NCBI GenBank assembly: GCA_949289995.1
Contig: CASEQE010000007.1
Location: 1-32,536 of the forward strand
Reading direction: 5' to 3'
Source of the DNA: an uncultured Peptococcaceae bacterium
GTDB taxonomy: Bacteria; Bacillota; Dehalobacteriia; UBA4068
Length of the DNA: 32,536 bases
Made by a program: the position numbers and the translations under genes. Of the stretch, positions 6,765 to 15,436 are shown in pieces; position 1 is the stretch's first letter; each line of letters begins with the position of its first letter. The notes below the pieces were generated by a model that worked only from the letters and a program-made list of their open reading frames with translations, did not search any database and was not told the DNA's origin.

Positions 6765-8543
6765 TTATTTGTCCTCCTTTTTAATCGCCTTTTTTGGACA
6801 AATTTGCGCGCAAACGCCGCAACCCAAGCATTGTACCTTGTCCACTTTCGCTTTTTTCGTCTCTTGATCAAAGGACAAAGCCGGACAGCCGGCGCGCATA
6901 CAAATGCGGCAACCAATACAGGTTTCCGTATCTACAACATATTTCTGGCAAAAAGCGTCCCGGAATTCTTCCTTATCTTCTTTGGAGAATTTTTTCAATG
7001 CGCAAGGCCAACGGGTAATAATCACAGAAGGCTCGTCCAAATCCAAAAATGCATCCAAGGTTTCTTTTAATAATGTAAGATCATTGGGATCCACAGTGCG
7101 TACATGACGAAATCCCAATGCTTTCACCAAAGTTTCGATATCAATTAAATTGGTTGGCTCACCTTTTACCGTATAACCGCTACCTGGGTTTTCCTGATGT
7201 CCGGTCATGCCGGTAATCCGATTATCTAAAATAATATTAACTGTAGAACTCTGATTATATGCCACATTAATCAAAGAATTGATTCCCGTATGGAAAAAGG
7301 TAGAGTCTCCCAAAACCGAAACTACTTTCGTCGGCTTTTCTCCCAGTTTAAAAATTTTCTGCGCACCATGACCCATACTGATACTGGCGCCCATACAAAT
7401 CGTCGTATCAATAGCATTAAACGGTTTTGCCGATCCTAAAGCATAGCAACCGATATCACCGCAAACCATGATGTCTTTGCGCCGGCCAATTTCATAGAAA
7501 AAACCTCTGTGAGGGCAACCTGCACATAACGTGGGCGGTCTTCCTACAATTTTGCTCTGATCATATTCTATGGTTGGCAACACTTGTCCAAATACGGCTT
7601 GGCGAATGACTTCCGGGGTAAGCTCTCCGGTATAAGGAAACAATTCCTGACCAATAGGAGCAAAGCCCAATTGCCGTACTGCTTCTTCCAAATAAGGATC
7701 ATTTTCCTCAATTATATAAATTTTTTCTACTTTTTGACAAAATTCCCGAATCAAATTTACCGGCAAAGGATTGGTCATACCTAATTTTAAATAGGAAACC
7801 GTATCACCAAATACCTCCTGGGCATAAAAATAACAATCCCCAGAGGTAATCACGCCAACTTTAAGATCATTATATTGAGCAAAATTAATAGGCGTCTGTT
7901 CACTATATGCCGCCAATTTTTTTAGGCGCTGGGCTAATTTAATTCGTAATTTACGGGAAACGGCGGGGACACACACATACTTATCCATTTGCCGATGATA
8001 CTCCCGAATAGGGACTTCCTGACGTTCACCACATTGCACCAAGGATTTGGCATGGCACACCCGAGTGGTTAAACGCATCAATACCGGCGTATCAAACGAC
8101 TCAGAAATTTCAAATGCCAATTTAACCATATCCAGACATTCTTGGCTGTCCGCTGGTTCCAACATAGGAAGTTTAGCAGCCTTAGCATAGTTGCGGTTAT
8201 CCTGCTCATTTTGAGAAGAATACATAGCCGGTTCATCGGCAGTAACAATAACGGCGCCACCATTCACGCCAGTATATACAAATGTAAATAAAGGATCGGC
8301 CGCCACATTTAATCCAACATGTTTCATAGAGGCAATGCTGCGTCCTCCGGCAATAGAAGCGCCGATTGCCCCTTCCAAAGCGACCTTTTCATTGGGAGAC
8401 CACTCGGCGTACACTTCTTTATACTGGGCTAAATTCTCCAGTATTTCCGTACTGGGGGTACCGGGATAAGCAGCAGCAAAATGTACCCCGGCTTCATAAG
8501 CTCCTCTGGCGATTGCTTCGTCACCAGTCAACAGCTTCTTCAT
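6765..8543 (-). CDS. iorA: Indolepyruvate:ferredoxin oxidoreductase, alpha subunit
   Basis: A 592-residue catalytic subunit binding thiamine pyrophosphate and iron-sulfur clusters. The N-terminal half carries the pyrimidine-binding pyruvate:ferredoxin oxidoreductase domain (GDEAIARGAYEAG, then AAYPGTPSTEI). The middle holds CAGCPHRG and the TPP-binding block GDIGCYALG and GDSTFFHTGINSL with a downstream DN. The C-terminus has two cluster motifs, CIGCRICMRAGCP (from about residue 542) and CLGCGVCAQICP (from about 572). Length is normal. GGAGG precedes the ATG by seven bases, and the gene starts the two-gene iorAB operon from the promoter at 8588-8616. The enzyme points to amino-acid fermentation. 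Confidence 0.97.
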   Translation of the reverse strand: MKKLLTGDEAIARGAYEAGVHFAAAYPGTPSTEILENLAQYKEVYAEWSPNEKVALEGAIGASIAGGRSIASMKHVGLNVAADPLFTFVYTGVNGGAVIVTADEPAMYSSQNEQDNRNYAKAAKLPMLEPADSQECLDMVKLAFEISESFDTPVLMRLTTRVCHAKSLVQCGERQEVPIREYHRQMDKYVCVPAVSRKLRIKLAQRLKKLAAYSEQTPINFAQYNDLKVGVITSGDCYFYAQEVFGDTVSYLKLGMTNPLPVNLIREFCQKVEKIYIIEENDPYLEEAVRQLGFAPIGQELFPYTGELTPEVIRQAVFGQVLPTIEYDQSKIVGRPPTLCAGCPHRGFFYEIGRRKDIMVCGDIGCYALGSAKPFNAIDTTICMGASISMGHGAQKIFKLGEKPTKVVSVLGDSTFFHTGINSLINVAYNQSSTVNIILDNRITGMTGHQENPGSGYTVKGEPTNLIDIETLVKALGFRHVRTVDPNDLTLLKETLDAFLDLDEPSVIITRWPCALKKFSKEDKEEFRDAFCQKYVVDTETCIGCRICMRAGCPALSFDQETKKAKVDKVQCLGCGVCAQICPKKAIKKEDK

Positions 8544-8587
8544 GAAACGACCTCCATTCCTTGCAAAGACTAAATTTCTATTTTTTT

Positions 8588-8616
8588 ATTATACATCAAA
8601 TCATATCTATCCGCAA
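8588..8616 (-). promoter_or_regulatory. Promoter for iorAB
   Basis: On the minus strand TTGCGG, a 17-base spacer and a perfect TATAAT, about 45 bases before iorA. Confidence 0.6.
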
Positions 8617-8696
8617 GCAAAAGCCAGCAAACAAGCATTTCCACAGCCCAACCCCGCCTGCAGTTATTCTTTTGTTAACCATATGCCGATAAATGG

Positions 8697-8725
8697 TTGA
8701 CGAAAATCAGTATTTGGATTAGTAT
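8697..8725 (+). promoter_or_regulatory. Possible promoter for the class V aminotransferase
   Basis: TTGACG at 8697-8702, 17 bases, then TAGTAT. The -10 is weak. The -35 is overlapped by the inverted repeat AACCAT-N10-ATGGTT, which could be an operator. Confidence 0.35.
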
Positions 8726-8817
8726 AAAGAATAACATCTTACCATTACGTTAATATCAACGCTCAAGCTATATTTTTTGCTGCCAAAACCAATCAACTAT
8801 GAAAGGGGGATCTATCC

Positions 8818-9984
8818 ATGCATATCAAAGATTGGCAACAAATTCGTAAAGATTTTCCTGCTGTAAACGACTATACATATCTGGATTCTGCATCAATTTC
8901 TCTTATGCCTTTACCTGTACAAAAAAAAATGGCCGATTTTTCTAATCGGATTAACTATGCCGGTACCGTCAGTTTTGACGAACAATCAGAAATTGATGCA
9001 GTAACAGGAGCAAGAAACAATTTGGCTGCTTTATTACATTGTTCTCCGGAGAATATTGCTGTTTTATCCTGTTCTTCAGAAGGTTTGAATCAAGTAGCAT
9101 GGGGTATTCAACCTCGTCGAAAAATTCTTCTTTTGGATATTGACTTTCCTTCAGACGCCTTACCATGGGCGCGTATCGCCAGGCAAACCGGGGCGAAACT
9201 TGAATTTATCCATATCAAAGACCATCTGAGCCAATTGAATACGGAAACCATCATCAATCGCATTACTTCTCAAACCGATGTAGTATGTATCAGCCAGGCA
9301 CAATACAGCAACGGCCTAGTCATCGATATAAATCAATTGGCACAAGCATGCCATGAAAAAGGCGCTCTATGCATTATTGACAGCGTACAGGCAGCCGGGA
9401 TAGTGCCTATCGACTTAAGCAAATCTCCGGTAGATGCTTTGGTAGTTGGCGGTTATAAATGGCTGTGTGGTCCTTTTGGCGCCGCTGGCCTATACATAGC
9501 CGACCATTTAAAAGAAAGAATTGAACCGGCTTTTGTTGGTTGGCGCTCGATGAAAAACCCATATCACTTAGACGCTACACGTTATGAGTTTAATGATGGT
9601 TTACGGGGATATGAGTTTGGCACCATGAATTATGCTGCCGGCTATGCTTTTGGTGAAGCAATTGCTTATATTCTAAACATTGGCATAGAAGCTATCTGCC
9701 AGCGTGCTCATCAAGTCAGCGGATACTTAATGCAACGTTTGACCGATTTGGGGGCAGAAGTGTTAACCCCCCAAGAAGATCATCGTCGTACCGGTACAGT
9801 TTTCTGCAGATTTCCCGGATTGGATGGTGAAAGTGTGGCGGTGGAATTAAATAACCGAGGGGTTATCGTTTCTCCTCGCTTTAATGGTTGCCGCTTTGCC
9901 TGCCACTTTTTTAACAATGAAGAAGATATTGACAAAGCTATGGAAGTCTTAGTGGATATTCTCCAAAATCAGAGGCATATATAA
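8818..9984 (+). CDS. Class V aminotransferase / cysteine desulfurase-like PLP enzyme
   Basis: A 388-residue PLP-dependent enzyme of the class V fold. The pyridoxal phosphate lysine is in VVGGYKWLCGPFG (Lys214), and the cofactor ring contact is in IIDSVQAAGIVPIDL upstream. The N-terminal YTYLDSASISLMP matches the substrate-loop region of the NifS/CsdA-like group. The active-site cysteine loop of true cysteine desulfurases is not evident near the C-terminus; CRFACHFFNNEEDID is instead the pattern of kynureninase- or isopenicillin-epimerase-like members, so sulfur mobilisation should not be assumed. GGGG precedes the ATG by a few bases. It is a single-gene unit ending at a bidirectional terminator. 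The substrate is unknown. Confidence 0.9.
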   Translation: MHIKDWQQIRKDFPAVNDYTYLDSASISLMPLPVQKKMADFSNRINYAGTVSFDEQSEIDAVTGARNNLAALLHCSPENIAVLSCSSEGLNQVAWGIQPRRKILLLDIDFPSDALPWARIARQTGAKLEFIHIKDHLSQLNTETIINRITSQTDVVCISQAQYSNGLVIDINQLAQACHEKGALCIIDSVQAAGIVPIDLSKSPVDALVVGGYKWLCGPFGAAGLYIADHLKERIEPAFVGWRSMKNPYHLDATRYEFNDGLRGYEFGTMNYAAGYAFGEAIAYILNIGIEAICQRAHQVSGYLMQRLTDLGAEVLTPQEDHRRTGTVFCRFPGLDGESVAVELNNRGVIVSPRFNGCRFACHFFNNEEDIDKAMEVLVDILQNQRHI

Positions 9985-10006
9985 AGATTATTCACCATAC
10001 ACCAAC

Positions 10007-10048
10007 AAAAGATTGGCCTTCAGCAAAACTGCTGTAAGCCAATCTTTT
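10007..10048. terminator. Bidirectional terminator between convergent genes
   Basis: AAAAGATTGGC pairs with GCCAATCTTTT, with an inner CAGC/GCTG stem. It lies between the plus-strand aminotransferase and the minus-strand ZIP gene and has T-rich tails on both strands, so it can end both transcripts. Confidence 0.85.
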
Positions 10049-10062
10049 GCTTTGCGCCAAAA

Positions 10063-10872
10063 TTATCCTAAGGCCACATCTAATATCATCATTACCGAAA
10101 AGCCTATCAATGTAAATAATGCCATCAGGCTTTTTCTATGGTTGGTTTGGCTCTCAGGTATTAATTCCGCCACAACCACATAAATCATAGCGCCAGCTGC
10201 AAACGACAATAAATAAGGCAATAAAACTCTGGCTTGCAACACCAACAACGCGCCGATTACGCCGGCAATTGGCTCAACAATACCGCTTAATTGGCCGACA
10301 AAAAAAGCTTTACTGCGATTAAACCCTTCCCGCCGTAAAGGTATACTGACGGCCATACCCTCTGGAAAATTCTGCAAACCAATCCCCAAGGCCAACATAC
10401 TGGCAGCAGCCAGCGTAGCGCCTTCCAAGCCATAGGCCAATGTACCAAAAGCTACCCCTACCGCCATTCCTTCCGGAATATTGTGCAAAGTGATGGAAAA
10501 CAATAACATCATGCATCTTTTTCGACTATGGCAAACGGCGGCCTCACCTCCATTTGCCGGTAAAGCGACGCGTTCAAATAATTTATCTCCAAAGAAAAGC
10601 AATACGCCGCCGCTAAAAAAGCCAAAAAATACCACTAACCAAGATACCATTTTCAATTCTTCCGCCATATCAATTGCCGGCGAAAGCAAAGACCAAAAAC
10701 TGGCGGCCACCATCACTCCTGCGGCAAACCCCAGCATAGCGTCAAGGATATTTTTGTTAACCGTCTTAAACAAAAATACCAAAGCTGCACCACAAGCGGT
10801 TATACCCCAGGTAAACAAAGTTGCAAACAATGCCTGCAATGGATGGCTCAAATCCGCAAACCATGTTAGCAT
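10063..10872 (-). CDS. ZIP family divalent metal transporter
   Basis: A 269-residue metal permease of the ZIP (GufA-like) group, with about eight predicted helices. The metal-binding signatures HNIPEGMAVGVAFG and GIGLQNFPEGMAVSIPL on two consecutive helices are clear, as is VVAELIPES further on. A short variable loop with CHSRKRC precedes the first signature. Characterised relatives import zinc, iron, manganese or cobalt; the metal here is not determined. GGAGAGG precedes the ATG. The gene lies 125 bases after the last gene of the nitrogenase-like operon on the same strand, and the gap holds a switch-like hairpin (10921-10969) related to the one before that operon, so co-regulation is likely. 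Confidence 0.93.
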   Translation of the reverse strand: MLTWFADLSHPLQALFATLFTWGITACGAALVFLFKTVNKNILDAMLGFAAGVMVAASFWSLLSPAIDMAEELKMVSWLVVFFGFFSGGVLLFFGDKLFERVALPANGGEAAVCHSRKRCMMLLFSITLHNIPEGMAVGVAFGTLAYGLEGATLAAASMLALGIGLQNFPEGMAVSIPLRREGFNRSKAFFVGQLSGIVEPIAGVIGALLVLQARVLLPYLLSFAAGAMIYVVVAELIPESQTNHRKSLMALFTLIGFSVMMILDVALG

Positions 10873-10920
10873 AAGCCTCTCCTTATTTTTTTATATTGAT
10901 ATCCATAAATATATGCGGCT

Positions 10921-10969
10921 TATGCCGTAACGACACCGACGTCCGACGGCATACTTGCCGTGGGACTTC
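10921..10969 (-). promoter_or_regulatory. Switch-like leader element before the ZIP gene
   Basis: Reading the minus strand, ACGGCA-AGTA-TGCCGT forms a hairpin enclosed by GTCC/GGAC. The same TATGCCGT can instead pair with a downstream ACGGCATA (10921-10928), so two structures exclude each other. The core GTATGCCGTCGG nearly repeats the core GTATGCCGACGG of the leader at 20002-20042. The class of element is not recognised; regulation of the ZIP gene is inferred from position. Confidence 0.5.
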
Positions 10970-10997
10970 TATCTGTGAACATCATCAAATCATTTCT

Positions 10998-12155
10998 CTA
11001 AAACCCCATTGCTGCATCGCCAGTAGGCGTAAACATTTGTCCAATCTGCTCGTCCGTCAATTGAATACCATACAACTCTTGATAGTAATCCGCAACTTCT
11101 TGCTCAATATCAATATCCTCAAACAGATCCGGATAAACAGCTTTGGCCATCCACAATAACGTAATCGGTGTATCTACCCCCGGCGTATAGCTGCGGTATA
11201 TACCTAAAGGCAGTTTATATACCTGTTTATCCTGTACTGCCTGAATGTTTTGCCAATCATCCGTACCAATGGCATTTTGATATAAATCTTCCGGCTGGGT
11301 AGGAGTAAAATTGGTAATAAAGATTACTTCCGGATTCCAGGCATATATCTGTTCCATATTGATTACTGCATTATCATTGTCCACGGTAATTTCTTCCGCC
11401 ACATTTACGCCGCCAACGGCATCACACCAAAATTGGCCGAAGAAATGCTTTCCGGAAGTAACTATTTGCGTTTCATCATATTTGAATAAAAAGAGAATTT
11501 CTTTTCTATCTTCAATGTCGGCAGTGCGCTGCTGAACCAAATCATAGGTTTCCTGGCTATATTGATCCACTTTATCGCTAATATCATTATTGGGGAAAAT
11601 TTGACTGAGCAAGGCAATCCATTGACGATAGGTTTCCAAAATATCGTAGTCCCACTTGCTAGCAGACACAGCCACAGCTGCAAATCCTGCATTGGTTAAA
11701 TTTTGTCCCAATTGTGTATTCTCAGCGCTATAAAAAACCACATCCGGTTTCAATAACAGCAGTTCTTCTACATTTAAATCGCTACCCTGCATAAAGCTGG
11801 TATCGGCATTGAGAATTTCTGGATATAAATCGCTTAGCAGACCATTTTCAGCGGCGCTCATACTCACCGGATGAATGCCAACTAATTTTTCTGCAGAACC
11901 AAGCATAACAGTAATTACCGATGGCAAAGGATAGATATCCGCCACCACTATCCGATTGATTTCTTTGGGTAAGGTAACCGTATTGCCATTATGGTCTACA
12001 ACAGTAATCTCATCCGCAACTTCCCCGTCTTCTTCACTGGTTTGCTGATCATCCAAAAGATCATCACCATTTTGCTGCGTGCCTTCTGGTGCACAAGCCA
12101 ATAATGCCAGTGATAGCAACAAGAGCATAAACAATAATACGACTCGTTTCTTCAT
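10998..12155 (-). CDS. ABC transporter substrate-binding lipoprotein (FecB/BtuF class)
   Basis: A 385-residue lipoprotein that would capture the substrate outside the membrane for the FecCD-type permease at the other end of the operon. The N-terminus MKKRVVLLFMLLLLSLALLAC is a lipoprotein signal with Cys21 as lipidated residue, followed by an acidic, low-complexity linker (about residues 22-50). The periplasmic-binding domain follows, with INRIVVADIYPLPSVITVML, LVGIHPVSMS, then VEELLLLKPDVVFY, all typical of the class-III family that binds iron chelates, corrinoids or haem. The frame is open nine codons further upstream, but the ATG at 12155 overlaps the previous stop as ATGA, which favours it. 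The substrate is unknown. Confidence 0.92.
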   Translation of the reverse strand: MKKRVVLLFMLLLLSLALLACAPEGTQQNGDDLLDDQQTSEEDGEVADEITVVDHNGNTVTLPKEINRIVVADIYPLPSVITVMLGSAEKLVGIHPVSMSAAENGLLSDLYPEILNADTSFMQGSDLNVEELLLLKPDVVFYSAENTQLGQNLTNAGFAAVAVSASKWDYDILETYRQWIALLSQIFPNNDISDKVDQYSQETYDLVQQRTADIEDRKEILFLFKYDETQIVTSGKHFFGQFWCDAVGGVNVAEEITVDNDNAVINMEQIYAWNPEVIFITNFTPTQPEDLYQNAIGTDDWQNIQAVQDKQVYKLPLGIYRSYTPGVDTPITLLWMAKAVYPDLFEDIDIEQEVADYYQELYGIQLTDEQIGQMFTPTGDAAMGF

Positions 12156-13333
12156 TTTACTTTCAACCATCCTTTCTGCCATAAATCAAAATGTTCACAG
12201 ACCAACACTGGAATTTGTTGACGATAAATTCTACCTGAATAAGCTTCATGGGGCCAATCCACAAATATCTGCGCTTTATCATTTTTTCTAAAACGCCGGT
12301 ACAACGGATCCGCAATCACCACATCAGCTTGTTCCATAAGCTGCCGCAACTGTTTCTCATCTTGCAATGCAATATCCTGGGCGTCTAATAGCGAAGTGTT
12401 TTCCACAAATGGACAGGCTACTTGAATATTCCCCCATCCCTTTTGTAATAACAAGGCAGCCTTAACAGAAGATGCATTTACCGCCTCGCCGATAATCAAA
12501 ACTTGCTTTCCAGAACTTTGGCTGGCAATACCAGTATAGAAACAACCATCCTGCCCAGAAGTTAACGTCTGCTTCAATGCATGAAAATATGCTTCAGCCC
12601 CCTGTTTTCCCCAAGGTATACCCACAAAATAAGGTGTGCCATACTGCGCTTTTAACCATTGGGCTAAAGCCAAACCGGATGAAGATACAACGACGTTAAT
12701 TTGGGCGGCACTAGCATTTGCCAATTGATCCAAATCGCTATTCATAGCCCAACAACTATTAATCTCATATCCGTTGCTCTGAAAAGCCTGACACAAAGCT
12801 TCAATATTGCCGGTAATGGAAAAATCCAAAGGCGTAGCTCCAAGGATATTGACACTAGGCTGATGACTGCCAACTGTCGCTACAGGAGTATGACAAAAAC
12901 GTCGTGCCAAAGCGCATAGCGCCATACTGATACCGGAAAGATAGTCATGCATACCATTGGTAGCCAAGCCCAATGTTGGGATACCGGTTTGTTGCTCAAT
13001 TACCCCCGCCACTGCTGAAAAATCCGTTCCAATCAGCATAGGTATTGGCGAACCGGCTATAGCAATAAATCGAGGTTGCAACTGACGGGCCGTTTCTACG
13101 ATATCACGAATTAGCTTATCGTCGCCACCAAATATAGCGTCAATTTCCTTTAAAGCAGAAATATATACCATGCTAGGACGATCATACCATCGAGGCTCAT
13201 CGTGAGTATTGTATGTCGAATTACAACCGGAAGCATCGTGCATTACGGTCAAACCGCCCAACTCATAAAGAGCGGAACAAACGCCGGATACATCTGCCGT
13301 ATATGTTGACAACAAACGGGAAGCCTGATTCAT
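12152..13333 (-). CDS. Nitrogenase component 1-like protein, second subunit (NifK/NifD-like)
   Basis: A 393-residue member of the nitrogenase component 1 superfamily (NifD/NifK/BchN/CfbD-like), shorter than true NifK (about 510). The N-terminus shows ADVSGVCSALYELGG with Cys19 and HDASGCNSTYNTHDEPRWYD with Cys37, spaced like P-cluster-type ligands. GGDDKLIRDI and AIAGSPIPMLIGTDF follow the superfamily's alternating Rossmann pattern. It probably pairs with the preceding gene to form the site that accepts electrons from the NifH-like protein. An earlier in-frame ATG exists at 13348, but the one at 13333 overlaps the upstream stop as ATGA. It belongs to the uncharacterised nitrogenase-like groups; the reaction is unknown. 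Confidence 0.88.
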   Translation of the reverse strand: MNQASRLLSTYTADVSGVCSALYELGGLTVMHDASGCNSTYNTHDEPRWYDRPSMVYISALKEIDAIFGGDDKLIRDIVETARQLQPRFIAIAGSPIPMLIGTDFSAVAGVIEQQTGIPTLGLATNGMHDYLSGISMALCALARRFCHTPVATVGSHQPSVNILGATPLDFSITGNIEALCQAFQSNGYEINSCWAMNSDLDQLANASAAQINVVVSSSGLALAQWLKAQYGTPYFVGIPWGKQGAEAYFHALKQTLTSGQDGCFYTGIASQSSGKQVLIIGEAVNASSVKAALLLQKGWGNIQVACPFVENTSLLDAQDIALQDEKQLRQLMEQADVVIADPLYRRFRKNDKAQIFVDWPHEAYSGRIYRQQIPVLVCEHFDLWQKGWLKVK

Positions 13334-14652
13334 CCGCAGCACCCCCATCCTTTTACTTGAATGATTTCCCGGGTATCTTTTTCGTTAAGCATAGCCTCGA
13401 TCATCCATGCCGCCAGTTTGATAATACCGTCAAAGCCATATAAACCACCGCCTTCAACTAAATTAACAAAATAAGGCGTATTGGTAAAATAGGCAGCTTT
13501 TTGACCAATTGCCAAAACTTTATCCTCTGTATTTCGGGGTTGACGGCGCGCCAATAAACCGCTTTTTGGATGAACAGTAGCATACAAAGGCAAGTCTGCC
13601 GCTTCTTTTTGCAGCCATATAAAATCTTCTTTATCTTCATCAGACAAAACATCTACATACACGCCAGCCACATGAAAACCATGCTCCAATAACATGCGCG
13701 CCAAGCCTAAAGGACGGGTGGTAGCCGTATAATCAATGAATATCGGCGTATCTCCAACCGTTTTTCCAGCGATTTCCAATGCATGTTCCGCTTGACGGAT
13801 TTTATCCTTTGTATCAAATGCAGGCAAATGCAATGCATGCTCCAGTTTTTGCAAACATTCTTGAATTTGCCGATAATCATAACTCAATGGTAAATACAAA
13901 TGCTTCTGTCCCAATCGTTTTTGCAAATCTTCCCCTGCTGGTATGGCTGCCGGGATGAATGATATATTCCAGGCAGCGCGAGCCAAATCCAAATACTGTT
14001 CATAAACGCGACAATTGGCCAGTTCTCCCACAAAATAACCGTTTTTATGCGGCAAGGATTTTATTTCTGCTTCTGCCATAAGCGGCAATGCACCGCCAAT
14101 AATATTGATGCGGTTTTCTTCTATAGGCAAAGGCTTAAGCAAACTGTACATCTGCCGTCGCATTAAAGCATCCGGGGAAATGGTCTGGCGAAACGTTGGC
14201 GTCATATAGCAATCGGTAAAATCAATATGGGGAAATTTTTGCCGCAAGGTTTGATATACCAACGACAAATCGCAAGCCATAAAATGATGAATACAACTGG
14301 TATAAACCAAAACCGCACGGGGCTGATTTTCCATTTCTTCAATAATTTGGCTGACACCGTCAATAATTTGTGCTTCCATATTGCCGGTTAAAACATTGCT
14401 TTCCTCAATGGTAACCGTAGAAAAACGATCCAAAGCGCCCATTTCTGCTGCGGTCAGCACGACGCCTCGCAAACAACTTTGGGCACACACAAAAATTTCA
14501 TGGCTTTCTGGAATTAACATCCCCAAATGCACAATATTCCAAGGCCCTCGGGCAGGAGCCGCATATTCCAGACCCGATGCAAAAGGCTGGGGAAAAGAAG
14601 CCTTGCCAATCTGAATTTTTGCGCCTTCATCACTTAATTTTGTAATCGCCAT
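13330..14652 (-). CDS. Nitrogenase component 1-like protein, first subunit (NifD-like)
   Basis: A 440-residue nitrogenase component 1 homologue. Candidate cluster ligands are Cys56 and Cys60 (FVCAQSCLRGV), and Cys120 and Cys127 in YTSCIHHFMACDL. LGQKHLYLPLSYDY and DYTATTRPLGLARMLLEHGF mark the middle and C-terminal Rossmann domains; the protein ends VKGWGCCG with a Cys pair. The spacing differs from NifD, so binding of a FeMo-cofactor is not supported. GGAGG lies nine bases before the ATG, four bases after the NifH-like stop. It resembles the uncharacterised component 1 proteins found in Clostridia. Function unknown; an ATP-dependent reductase is inferred. Confidence 0.9.
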   Translation of the reverse strand: MAITKLSDEGAKIQIGKASFPQPFASGLEYAAPARGPWNIVHLGMLIPESHEIFVCAQSCLRGVVLTAAEMGALDRFSTVTIEESNVLTGNMEAQIIDGVSQIIEEMENQPRAVLVYTSCIHHFMACDLSLVYQTLRQKFPHIDFTDCYMTPTFRQTISPDALMRRQMYSLLKPLPIEENRINIIGGALPLMAEAEIKSLPHKNGYFVGELANCRVYEQYLDLARAAWNISFIPAAIPAGEDLQKRLGQKHLYLPLSYDYRQIQECLQKLEHALHLPAFDTKDKIRQAEHALEIAGKTVGDTPIFIDYTATTRPLGLARMLLEHGFHVAGVYVDVLSDEDKEDFIWLQKEAADLPLYATVHPKSGLLARRQPRNTEDKVLAIGQKAAYFTNTPYFVNLVEGGGLYGFDGIIKLAAWMIEAMLNEKDTREIIQVKGWGCCG

Positions 14653-14656
14653 ATTC

Positions 14657-15421
14657 TTATTCCTCCCGGCACACTGCCAAGATTTGCCCTGCCAATTGCC
14701 GATAACAATCCGCCATATCGCTTTTTGGGAAAGCTTCCATTAAAGTAGCTTTTTGTTCCTCTGCTTCCTGAATCAAAGGACTATGGGGCAAAACGCCGAC
14801 TATGCGGCTATGAATATCTTCCGCCAACTCTTCAACCTTTTCCATCTCCCTGGCCACGTTGCGTCGATTCACGATTAATCCGCCTAGTTTGGCATAACCT
14901 CGGCTTTGAAAATTTTGCACCGCTGTGGCAATATTGGCGGCGGCATGTATGGCCATGTTTTCACCAGAGGTAACGATAAAAATCCAATCGGCATGCCCAT
15001 CCCGCATTGGCATAGCGAAACCACCGCAAACTACATCGCCTAAGACATCATAAAGAATAACCTGAGGCTTGTACTGTTCATAAGCGCCTTTTTCCGCCAA
15101 TTTATCCAAAGCTGCAATAATACCACGACCGGCACACCCCTGCCCTGGGGTAGGGCCGCCTGCCTCTACACATAAAACGCCATTATAACCTTCTGTTACC
15201 ATATCGTTTAAAGCAAAATCATTGCCTTTGTTGCGAATCAAATCCAAAACGGAAGGAATTGGCTGTCCTTGATGTAAATAAATTGTCGAATCTGCCTTGG
15301 GATCGCAGCCGATTTGCATTACTTTCAACCCTTGTTCCGCAAAAGCCACCGCCAAATTGGCTACTGTGGTGGATTTGCCAATACCACCTTTGCCATAAAT
15401 TGCGATTTTAATTGTATCCAT
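14657..15421 (-). CDS. NifH-like iron protein (nitrogenase reductase superfamily)
   Basis: A 254-residue ATPase and electron donor of the NifH/BchL/CfbC superfamily. The P-loop [11 protein letters not shown] (residues 9-19), switch region GCDPKADST (38-46), cluster ligands Cys96 in GQGCAGRGI and Cys132 in [12 protein letters not shown] are all intact, so a dimer holding one [4Fe-4S] cluster is expected. It is slightly shorter than nitrogenase NifH (about 290), as in the NifH-like groups. AAGGAG precedes the ATG by six bases. It sits between the hydE-like gene and the NifD-like gene and should donate electrons to the NifD/K-like pair. Confidence 0.95.
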   Translation of the reverse strand: MDTIKIAIYGKGGIGKSTTVANLAVAFAEQGLKVMQIGCDPKADSTIYLHQGQPIPSVLDLIRNKGNDFALNDMVTEGYNGVLCVEAGGPTPGQGCAGRGIIAALDKLAEKGAYEQYKPQVILYDVLGDVVCGGFAMPMRDGHADWIFIVTSGENMAIHAAANIATAVQNFQSRGYAKLGGLIVNRRNVAREMEKVEELAEDIHSRIVGVLPHSPLIQEAEEQKATLMEAFPKSDMADCYRQLAGQILAVCREE

Positions 15422-15436
15422 TGCCGTCTCCTTTTC

